Part shown: positions 24,201-38,691 of the stretch, piece after piece
Position numbering within the stretch: the stretch's first letter is position 1
Layout: every line of letters starts with the position of its first letter
Assembly: GCA_002118135.1 (NCBI GenBank)
Contig: BDIU01000255.1
Coordinates: forward strand, 47,148-111,147
From: Trebouxia sp. TZW2008
Taxonomy: Eukaryota > Chlorophyta > Trebouxiophyceae > Trebouxiales > Trebouxiaceae
DNA: 64,000 nt
Reading direction: 5' to 3'
Position numbers and translations under genes: made by a program
Notes under the pieces: generated by a model
Told to the model about the DNA's origin: nothing
The model's database searches: none
The model's input: the letters and a program-made list of their open reading frames with translations, nothing else

Positions 24201-24754
24201 CTTTGCCCAGAGCTCAATAAAACTCAGGTGTGAGATGTACAGTGCATCTCAAGCACGTTGCATGCAACACAGCACCATAGCATTCTGGTGTGTGACTGCA
24301 TGGATTGGTGCGATAGAGCGAATTGCAGCCTTCGTTGCATTCCGGTCACGCATAAGTTAGATTGTCAGTTCCATGTTAAGGTGTTGCATGCTGCAGCTTT
24401 CCCACCTGCAAAAATTGGTTCCGTGAGCAGTCAGGAATGCTGCCAACATCATTGGCAGTTGAAATGCGCACTTCTGAGAATGCCGGCATCCTGTCTCGGC
24501 TGTATGTTATTGCTTGATCAACAGCCCAGATCACAAAAACAAACAGAATTGCTTGAAAGACCTGCAGCAGGTTTGTCTTCCAGGCTCTGAGCCTGCGTCA
24601 TTCAACAAAATTGAACGTCTGAGTCTGCACTACTATATGTGTGTCATGCCCCACATACACGACCTGTTTGAGACTAACAATCCGTCAAGATAAAGTACCT
24701 GAGCTTGAGGTGTTTCCGGGCAAGCCCAGCCGCCTGCTGACGCAACTTTTGCAT
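15218..24754 (-). CDS. ABC transporter subfamily A, half-size (TMD-NBD)
   Basis: A predicted membrane lipid/sterol-type transporter of the plant ABCA half-transporter group, about 1,048 residues. Nineteen exons join in phase: 24754-24699, 24586-24406, 24133-23996, 23743-23672, 23418-23286, 22903-22835, 22504-22434, 21856-21766, 21517-21370, 21123-20945, 20568-20420, 20063-19950, 19353-18782, 18446-18313, 17892-17610, 17198-17072, 16846-16629, 16005-15838, 15460-15218. TM1 is [18 protein letters not shown]. Five more hydrophobic segments lie in exons 7-10 (e.g. [18 protein letters not shown]), then [16 protein letters not shown] and SYW, as in ABCAs. The NBD has Walker [11 protein letters not shown]-loop GVCPQFD, signature [10 protein letters not shown], Walker [11 protein letters not shown] and THSMEEAD. 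The C-terminal segment [15 protein letters not shown] is family-typical. A 190-residue Gln/Ser-rich insert (exon 13) precedes the NBD. Exon 15 is one base short, and intron 17 uses GC. Confidence 0.9.
16470..16580 (-). repeat. Decayed copy of ABCA exon 17
   Basis: This copies the 3' end of exon 17 (16629-16846): it reads [20 protein letters not shown] against [17 protein letters not shown] in the true exon, then diverges. It lies in the intron immediately downstream. Confidence 0.8.
17236..17320 (-). repeat. Decayed copy of ABCA exon 16 start
   Basis: The plus strand at 17265-17320 repeats the acceptor-side part of exon 16 (CTGTAGGCACCAGCCCTCAA in the parent, CTGTATGCACCAGTCCTCAT here) in intron 15. 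Confidence 0.75.
17764..17768 (-). other. One-base frame break in ABCA exon 15
   Basis: Walker A (GPNGAGKST) through GHSITH reads in one frame. The downstream [16 protein letters not shown] reads in another, with no room for an intron. The switch falls at a run of five C (plus strand). Exon 15 is 283 nt where phase needs 284. One more base in the run would restore continuity, so a sequencing or assembly slip is likeliest; a true inactivating mutation cannot be excluded. Confidence 0.75.
20262..20360 (-). repeat. Dispersed hairpin repeat, copy 1
   Basis: On the minus strand this reads GGTGGCACAAGCC..CGCCAGGCAGGCTTGTCTTG. It matches two other copies in the window (41491-41600 and 53391-53491) over about 70-100 bp. 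The core is an imperfect palindrome (AAG-CCTG...CAGG-CTT). It lies inside an ABCA intron. Confidence 0.6.
20815..20870 (-). repeat. Decayed copy of ABCA exon 10 end
   Basis: A short copy of the 3' end of exon 10 and its donor region (parent at about 20930-20985) lies in intron 10. It is recognisable by the shared CAGAAGCCAAGTCTCCAATG-like stretch, here CAGACGGTGAGCCTCCAACA. Confidence 0.5.
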
Positions 24755-25674
24755 TTTATTGAAGACTCTAGGAGAGTTGTTTGGGACGACAAGCTTGCTC
24801 GAGGGGTCCGTCTGCTGTGAGGTGCTCGAATATGCAGCAACCTCGTTCATACAAACACGCGCGGTCATGCGCAAAAGGCAACTTGACGCCAATGTTGGCC
24901 TGTCGTTTACGGCGATTCCCTGCCAAACTGCCTCTACCTGGCTTGTGCAACTGCAGAATCGTGCATGTTTGCCCCGCCATGCAACTTGCCTGAGGCACAA
25001 GGTGTCTGTTCCATTGTTTTCGAAATGTTGACCTGCACTCCGAAACCAATGGTTGGAATATGGCTGTGTTCTTGCTTTTGTCGATCCCTCCGGCTGAATC
25101 ACAAGCAATTGTACTTACAGGCTACTAGGGGAGCATTGAAGTTGCGTCTTCTCACAAAACGTGTTCACAGCAGTGCTTTGGCATGGTGATCATCTCTGCC
25201 AACCTTGCTGATGACAAACATTTGGAATCTGGCTTTGTTGTGACTAGTACTAGCTTCAGCATGACTGTCTCAGAGTCTGTGTGTTTTGGCCAACACCTGC
25301 TTTGTTGATTGGCCAGTGCAGCTACAGCATGTGCTCGTAACGGTTCCAGACAGACAGCTGACCAAAAGCTCGTTTGCATATCTATAAATATGAGGGATGT
25401 TCCTCAGATTGTTTGTGTTGAAAACACTATTGGACGTGTCAAAAACAAAATGGCAATCTCCGACGAAAGCAACTCAACGAGTTCACAAACTTGACTCTAC
25501 TATTCGGAACATTCAGAAGTCTTTTGCATGCACACTGTGCGTGCGTGCGTGCGTGCGTGCAAATTATGACCTGGCACAGCGCTGACATGGCACTGCATGC
25601 ATATACTGTTGTTTGCGATACGTGCAGAGTTTCTGGTCCTTACTCGCGCAACTGAGACACATCTAATCTGAACA
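24755..25674. promoter_or_regulatory. Shared upstream region of divergent ABCA and aspartate aminotransferase genes
   Basis: The two genes start head to head 920 bp apart, so this region must hold both promoters. It includes a short (TGCG)n tract near 25537-25560. A minus-strand frame stays open upstream of the ABCA ATG, so a longer ABCA N-terminus is conceivable. No specific factor site can be named. Confidence 0.5.
25537..25560. repeat. (GTGC)n microsatellite
   Basis: Six perfect GTGC units lie in the divergent promoter region, about 115 bp before the aminotransferase ATG. Confidence 0.9.
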
Positions 25675-30674
<5,000 letters not shown>

Positions 30675-31238
30675 AATAGATGTTGAAATCAAACTACAGC
30701 ATGAGTTTGGTGGATAATGCATGCCAGCAAGGGCACCATGCATAGCCCATGCATGTGTGTGCTTGTCGGGAAATAGCAGGCAGGTTGCTTAAAGTTTCTT
30801 GCAGTATGCAGTAAACAAGCATCAAATCTCAGCGTCTGACGTTCTCCAGGCTGCACAAGCCTACCACTGGGGTTTATACTTGACACACAGTGCAGATTCA
30901 GACTAGCTACATTGGCAGTCAAACACCCACATGGGCTTTGTAGGTCTAAATCAACTGGCTTACAAGTGTTCCCCAGCTGCACTGCTTGCAGCTCTGTCCA
31001 GTGTTGTGCAGTGGTCAGCATATGATATGTTACACAGAAGCACAGCAGCTGCTCAAAAATAAGACTCAGTCATGGCAAAATTGTTGGCACTTGCTTTACC
31101 AGTTGTCAATGCACCAGATCACGTCTACAATAGCAATTGGAGGAATAACAACACACACCTTCCCGATGATACGCACTTGCACACATACATTCCTATAGGT
31201 ATACAACCAGTCACAGCACAAACAAGCAATGCCATGCT
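30675..31238. other. Intergenic between convergent aminotransferase and antiporter-homologue genes
   Basis: This region holds both 3' UTRs. On the minus strand TGTAA motifs occur at about 31027 and 30963 and could serve the antiporter-homologue gene. No protein-like frame is evident. Confidence 0.35.
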
Positions 31239-34200
31239 CTAGTCCTGATCTAGATGTGAGTCAATACCTGCAACGTCAGACAGTGCAACAGAATGAGCCG
31301 ACTCATACATTGTAAGCATGGAAGCAGGCCTAGATGGGAGCAACAAAGCCTCTGCAGCATCAGCTACATCATCAATCAGCTCGTCTGCTACTTCATCCAC
31401 AGTGGTGATGGACTCCACACTGGATATTGTGTCAAGCTGATGATCAATATCTGCAAGCTGCACTGTTGGCGGAGGCAGCAAAGGCTCTGTGACCAAGCTA
31501 TTGACATCCTCGACCAACTCCACGTGATCAACCTGACTCAGAGCTGTTGCAAGGGGATCTGACTGCAAAGCAGCAACTGGATCTGTGCTGACTGATGGAG
31601 CTTCTGGTGCAGCCAGGCCTGTCAGAGCAAACGACACATGTGGTGAATCAGAGGTGTGGTGGTGATGGGCAACAGCGCTGACCAGCTGAATACCAGCTCT
31701 CTGCTGTCTTTGCAGCAGCTCCCGCTGCAAGTCATGCCTACGCTGGCTCCTTGGCGTCTCCTTGAGCGTCAGGGAGCTCGTCACCTCATACTCCAGGTAG
31801 TCTTCATTCGGCTGATGCGTGGGGAAGCTGTTTGCCCTTTGCGGGAGGGGCGGCGGTGGTGCTGGGCGGTGAGGCCTCCAGGCGGGAACTCCCGAGCGAG
31901 TGGATCGGGTCCGAACGCTGGCTAGCCTGGGAGCGTCGACGAGCTCAGTGGCTGATATGGAAACAGGCCTATCCAGCAAGTTGCTTTCTGACACGACCAG
32001 CATGGACTCAGGCACCTCAGACACCCGCTCCAATGTGAGCCTCGGCACGACAGCAGACGCCGCTGCGCTCATCGGCTCGTTCTCCCAGACGCAGGAGGCA
32101 GCGTTCTGACTGCTGCGACCAGGCGAAGTGAAGGAAGCAGTCTGAGAGATCCTTCTTGTGCTGAAGGACCTGCCTAAATCGTCTGTTTGGTGCCCTCCCA
32201 AAATAGCAGCAGCACTCATTGGCTCGTTTTCCCACAAGAACGACTCACTGATCCTGCGCTTGTCCTCATCTGACATGGCGTGGAACTCAGTTGATGTTGT
32301 GCTGCTAGATGGCCGCGCCAACGTCGGAACTGATTTGCTGCTTCTGTTGGGCCCAAGATGAGAGCCTGACTCATTGCTGGTAATGCGGCGTATGCTTTGC
32401 AGCTGATGGAAGTCACCGCTTCCGCCAGAACTGAAGGGGTTGTGGGATGGCACCCTGCAACAGTCACAGATCATCATTCTTTGCATCCATGCATATGTGC
32501 TAAGTCAGCATCCTGCATTTTATTTCAGACCTTTTTAAAAGAGCAAGATTGACTGGTACTGTCTATTTTGAGGCACACATGGCAAACCACATACATTTGC
32601 TTGTATGTTCTTGGGAATTTTGTCTTTGAAATGCAATTGTCACTATAAAGAGCGTGGTCATACTGAACTTGTACTGTGCAACAGAGTGTCAGTATGATCA
32701 TCAAAATCACTCACACACTGACTAGTGAAATGACACGATTCTGCTAGATGAAGCAGTGGACTGCCTCCAAACAATGTCAGCATGGCTGATGTCAATGGCT
32801 CCATTACAATTCAAGCGATGCAGTGCTTGACAGCTGCTCACCTGCCGTTTAAGGCATAGCTGGAATCAGCTGATGCAATCAGCAGTGGAGCCTTGTCATA
32901 ACGCTCCACTTCACTGTCATCTGAGAAGGGGTTGCCATGCCGCCCTTGAGCTTCCAAGCTCTCGGTCTTGTGCAGCATCTGATTGACCAGGCCTTTGTTT
33001 CCATTACCTGCATAGCAAGAGCAAATCTCAGGGTGCAGCACTAGGCAAGTATTGCAATTTTGAGCATTGCTCCAGTATGTGATTTGGCCTTTACATTGTT
33101 GTCTGTGCATTGTTCTGGATAGACTGACATGACCATAGGTCTGAGTTTCCCCCCTCCAAGGAGAGATTCAATGACTTTGGCTGGTTACCACTGACAAGTT
33201 CTCTAAGCACAGCAATGACCATACAAGCATACACTTTGCTGATGTCTTCAACTTTGAATGCTTACATTGCAGGACATACGTTCCTGTTGAAAACACGATT
33301 TCAACAGATAGTGTGGTACATGACTCACCGGTCATGGAGATGCCGCTTTGCTGCAGGCCACTGAGGAAAGGGTTATTCTCATTGGGCTCAGGGGATGCTG
33401 GCTGAACAACCACAGGCAGCTCTTCTTCTTCCTGTGGCAACATGTACACAGGCATATAAGCTTGAACTGTACATGTTTCCTGCTACAGCTGTGACTGTGC
33501 AAACATCAACATCAAGCAACTGCCTAATGTGAGGTGCAAGCAGAACAAATGGATACTGCTGCACCCAAGTCACAGCACGTGCAGATCAAGCAGTGTGCTT
33601 TCCTGACGGTGCCCTTGCAGCAAAGCTATGTCTCTCAAGGCATGCACGTTCAAGCAGTGTTTACGTCAAGCATAACGCAGTGCTGCAATTGCTGCAAAGA
33701 GCATGCTCGTCTGGCTCAAAGCCGTGACGAATTTTGATTAAACTTGGCATTACACTTGACAAGCGCCGGGCTACACAGTCCATGTTTGTGAGAACAGCAT
33801 CACCTTGGCCAGGCACAAAGATCCCAACAGCCCTGCTGCCAGCCATGCAATAATTGCTCCTATCAGGATGCTATACACCCCAACCAAGGCAATTGTCTCT
33901 GCCCAAGCTAAGTACTGGGGATCTGTGCTTTTGTACAGGTAAGACAACTCCAATGGCGCTGCTGCCAGAGTGGCTTGAATGCTGCCCTGCAAAACAAGAG
34001 TAAAAGCGATTTTTGCCTCAATGTGAGAGTTTTTTGTGTTGTGCCTAGGTGTGCCATGAGATTTGTTGCTGCTCTGCAAAACACAAACAGATGTAAATGA
34101 TGCCTGAGAGTTGCAGGATCATGCTCAGGAATGAAATCCAATCTGCCATGAAAGTGTGAGTTAAAGCCCACACTATTGTCTGTCCAGCAAGTTGTTCCAG

Positions 34201-37200
34201 AGAAATCATTAAGATCAGATATTGATGGCATTGCAAAATGCTTGCAAGCATATGCAAGACTGCAAACATGCAATATGATGCTCAATGGGGTGCTTTCTGT
34301 ACGTGTACACATGCCAGATGACTGCATGCAGCATGACTCAGGTGAGCTACACACCGCAGACATCCAGATTAAAGCCATCACGCTGCTCTCAGTCCAACTC
34401 AGCCTACAGCTGACCAGCGTCACCAAAGCTATGACGCCTCTGATGGACAAACCTGTCAGGGCACAGCACAGTGTGAGTACTGTGCCTGCAGCTGACTAAT
34501 GTCGCCAAAACTGATTGATGCTTCTGATGCACATATGTATAAAAACGCTGCTCTATGTGAGCCCTGCATCTGTACAGATGCTGCATCCTGCATCAGATCC
34601 AAGAGCTGCAAGCATGTCAAGTGACAGATGTCAAGAAGCAGGAAGCTGTTACAGACTCAGCTTGGTCAAGACCCAGGCATGACAGCCAGCATGCAGTGTA
34701 CAAGCAGTGTACATGTGACTAGCATGTGAGCGCACATGCAGCTTTGCAGAAATGTGCAAGCCTTTGCGTGCTGCAGGGAAGGCACCAAAGCTTGCTGTTG
34801 GCGCAGTGAAACTCACCAACAGCAGCCACAGCAAGGGCTTTGAGGGCAACGCCAGTGTGTAATGTGCTGAACTTGATGGAAGCCCCTGCTAGGCCCATCA
34901 CAAGGGGCTGAATGGCTGTGGCCCATACAAGTTCCAAGATGCCGTGTACCTCAGCCGTGCATTTGGAAGATGCTCCTACAGTAAATGCACCAGCTCAGAT
35001 ACTGTTGCTGTTCTTGCATGATGCTGTTGGTTTAGCCATTACTAACTGCATGGGTCATGGCATGTGCAGCGTGCAGAATTGTCAAGGAAGTTGCACAAAT
35101 ACTTTTTGAGTCCACTATATGCATGTTTGATTTGAAATTGCAAGCCACTGTACATTTGCACTGTACTGTGTCATACTGATGCCAGTGCAACAATGAAGTT
35201 CAGATCGCATGCAACTGACGAGCGGACCAGTACTTGTCAGTGTCAAAAGATCCGAAGAAGAAAATACTCAAGCGACCACAGCGCTGGCATCGCAAGTTGC
35301 AAACAGAGTTCATGAAAAAGTACTTCAATGCAAAACTCCAAACTTGCTGACAGGGCATGCAACTTGAAATGTTGATACCTGGAGCAATCTGGTCGCAGAG
35401 CCTGGACATGGGAGCGCGGCGCCACAGCATGCTGGTCAGGCTGGCTGTTGTCAGCACCCCTAGGAATCCAGCAGCTGGGAAATGCCATGTTACCCTGGAG
35501 AAGGCAGTTTTGCAAGCTGAAAGCAGAAGAAGCAGACGCAAGAATGATGCAAAAGCAAAATGTATACGCATATATGCACATGATGCAATCTCCTCGCTTG
35601 AAGCAGGACTGCACAGAATGCAGCAAGTTGCATCTGACATTGATCATGCGTCAGCTTGCACTGTGCTTATTCTACAGAAGGACATAAGTCAAGCCATCTA
35701 CACATGACATGGGTCATATGCCATTGTTCACAATAAGCTCACCCACAGAAGGCCATGAGGTTCCCAGCGACCAGCAGGGCTAGAGCCCTTGCCAAAGGGC
35801 TGCTCCAGACTGGCGTTAGAGCACATATGACCCCAAGCAAGACCCCAGCTGCCACCCCAACGACAATGCTCAAGGGGCCATGAGCAATCTGCAACCCAAG
35901 GTTCTGGTGCGGAACAGCCAAGCCTGTGGCATGACACAGCAGGGCTGAGCTTGCAATGGTTGCCTCCAACCCATATGTGAAGATGTGCCCACGACAATCA
36001 GATCGAACATTTGGTCAGATCTCTTGTCAGCAATGCTACAGGAAAGATATGCCAAGGTTTTTGCTGTGCAAAGGTATGTGAGATGTTCGTGACAATTTTG
36101 CAATCGACTTCTGCCATCATGCTGAGATGTTGCTGTTGACTAGGGATTCAGATAGTTGCCATGGAAGCCAGAGACAGATGATTTCCCAGGTCATCCAGCT
36201 GCTCAAGTCTGGAACTTGCATGCGCAGATATGCACCCGAGAAGTCATACAATGTGTACACGCAAATTAACAAAATGTGCAATGGGACTGACAGTCTTTAT
36301 ACAATGTATGGGGCTGCTGACTGGTGTGCTTTGGAGAAAAGCATTTGCTCAGCCAGGATTGCGGATCGAGATGTGAAAGCGCTCACCAAGGAAGATGCTG
36401 AAGGCAGCAATGGCAAAGAAAGCGTTCCACTTGGATGCCCTGAGCAACAATGTGGGGATCCCTGCAGACCATAGAAGAGTACAGCAATGTGCATGGCGCC
36501 TGACAAAGTAATTGGCAACTTGCTACATATGTGTACTAGCCTCAAAATTATGCACCAGATATAGCTAGCACTGACAGGCCATGCCATTGACAAAAGTGCT
36601 TGAACAACTGAATTGGTACGGAGATGAGGCTATCTAAGCAGAGGCATCCAGCCCTTGTTGTGTGTATGCTCAGCCCTTCATGAGTAGATGTATACACAGT
36701 TTGATGCTACATGATCAACACACAAAGGGATTCATGATGATCTTGTAGATACACAGGGGTGTCTACCTTTCCTTGTACCAAGTCTGCTTTGCTGCCATGC
36801 ATGCATTGTGGCATTGGTCACTGCTGGGCATGCAGCAGATAGAACAAGCGCCCCAGCAATTGCCAAGAAGACATGCAACTTGAGCCAGAGGCCTAAGCAT
36901 AAGCCCACAGCAATGGCTTCCACAGCCAGAGGCAACAAGGACAGAGCTAACATGGGCATGCGTCCAGCTGAGTCCAAGACCTGCAAGGCAAGCCCAATTT
37001 GCTTTGATATATCAACCTTGATGACTATCTTAGAGCTCCAATGAGGGGCCAATCAGACAATGATATACCACACACAGAAACACTTCAGATGCAACTGAGC
37101 TCATGAGCACATGCACCCCAACCAAGTGCGTCGTCAAGACAGGCTAAGATGGCAATAACACAGCACTGTCAAGCTCCACTCAGGCATGCATTTTTGTCTA

Positions 37201-38124
37201 CTGAGCATCATCCTTGAACAGTGCATCTGTAGTTTTTAGCATGTGAACCGACTAAGTTGCTCGAAGACATCTGCGTGGTGACTGTACAAACCTAGCGAGG
37301 GCTTCAAGCCTAAGTAGCATGCAATTTTATGTGCGAATGTATGAGCACCATGAGTCCGCAGATTGGCGATGTATGAGCTCACCTGAGCTGTTGGCACCAA
37401 ACCAGCTTGCAGCAAGACAAGCACCAAGCCAGCAGAGCGCAGCTTGACAGACCACATGAGAGGCAGCCTCTGCAGCATCATGTGCGCTTGATCAGTGGTC
37501 ATGGTGAAAGCATACCGACTACACTTGGGAAGCACAGCAGGAACGCCTGAGCAAGGCTTGCAGAGACGACATGTGAAAGCTGTTGCACTTACCTTCAGCA
37601 CATTGCCAGGAACATTCTGCAGCAGCAGACCCACTGCAACCATGCCAACTGTAGGAGGCAGCCCAATCTGCAGAGAACATACATCATGCAGTCTGCGTTC
37701 ACAGCTGTGCAGCACAACAGAGCGCTGCTGGTTGCAAGCTGGCACACCTTGGCTGCTACAAAACCTGCAGCCTGTGCACAGATCCAGGTAAGGCAGACGG
37801 TCCAGACCGACCCTGGCAGCCTGACATTCTGACCAATGGCGGCCAATAACGCGCCATAGACTGCCAGCATAAGGAGCAGCACTGCACCTGCTTGAAGGAA
37901 TCCTGCAAGTGAAGGTGACAGAAGCCTCGCTGTTTGCGGCCAAATTCTGCAGAGCTTCCGGTGAGTGTAGGGTGTTGCTCACCATTGTAAGGGTAGCGGT
38001 TCCGGAGCGCGTGCAGCACCGTGCGTCTGTTGCCACTATGGCTACCACCATTGCCGAAGTTGTTACTGGCGCCAGCACTGTACAAGCCTTCTGTAGACTG
38101 ATCTGTGCCCCTCTCGCGCCACAT
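31239..38124 (-). CDS. NHA/SLC9B-like cation-proton antiporter homologue with altered core and long C-terminal tail
   Basis: A polytopic membrane protein related to SLC9B (NHA-type Na+/H+ antiporters). Exons: 38124-37983, 37902-37748, 37667-37593, 37469-37383, 36980-36767, 36461-36387, 35923-35747, 35474-35379, 34975-34817, 34452-34355, 33986-33804, about 33434-33328, 33010-32842, 32456-31239. Family landmarks: LPPTVGMVAVGLLLQNVPG, VKLRSAGLVLVLLQAGL, LSAACPAVTNATMHAWQQ, then RKGIPTLLLRAS, HGPLSIVVGVAAGVLLG, and GSIQATLAAAPLE (the usual KATVQAALG region). After RAS the sequence is KWNAFFAI, where SLC9B proteins have an Asp-Asp pair. The ion-carboxylate pair is therefore missing, and transport activity is doubtful. 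The last three exons add roughly 490 polar residues, including two WENEPMSAAA repeats. The Met at 38124 follows an in-frame stop. Confidence 0.8.
34488..34535 (-). repeat. Decayed copy of antiporter-homologue exon 10 start
   Basis: The plus strand GCAGCTGACTAATGTCGCCA repeats the exon segment ACAGCTGACCAGCGTCACCA (about 34405-34425) and continues for some 45 bases, in the intron just upstream. Confidence 0.65.
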
Positions 38125-38691
38125 GCTGAAAGCCTGTGCTGTGAGTGCAGCGGTAGGACCGTACGAAAGCAACCCTCTTCCTGGTCAAACGAGATGCCGC
38201 CGTGCCAGCTTGCTCGGGCCTGAGCCCAGCACGAGCAGGACAACGGCTTGCTCGTGCATGTTCAAGTCATGCAAGGCCTCTGCGACCACTGGTAAGTGCA
38301 GGGTCATTATTGAATGCCGGCATCGCAACCAGTGCAGCTTGCCAGCGCTTCACTGTCTGTGCTGCAAGTCGTCAACACTGCAGCTTTACTGATTCATGAC
38401 TAATATACCAAATCCATTACTAATAAGCCAATGTGCTCTCTCCGAGAGCGCCTCTCTTTCTCGCTCCGCACCTTGACCGTGCTGCAGGCAGACGACCGAT
38501 ATCACAAGAAGACAAGTTGATCAACCGCTGCGCTTCATACTTAGTAAGGACGACAGCCTTTGCAAACTGGTGCTTGACCTGACAAGTCACAAGATCGAGC
38601 TTACCCGCAGGCCCGTAGCCTACTTCGGTGCTGACTTATGTCCTGAACTGACTTTGCAACTCTCACTGCTTTGCAAGGCGTGACGCTTGCA
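38125..38691. promoter_or_regulatory. Shared upstream region of the antiporter homologue and IFT88
   Basis: A 567-bp head-to-head gap. It includes a pyrimidine/GAG-rich stretch near 38428-38470 (GTGCTCTCTCCGAGAGCGCC). In flagellated algae IFT genes are induced together on deflagellation, but I cannot identify a known site here. Confidence 0.45.

Noticed and set aside
37236..38243. 335-codon open frame on the minus strand
   Set aside because: It runs through exons 1-4 of the antiporter homogolue and their introns in the wrong frame; the exon frames with conserved motifs and matching phases are different.
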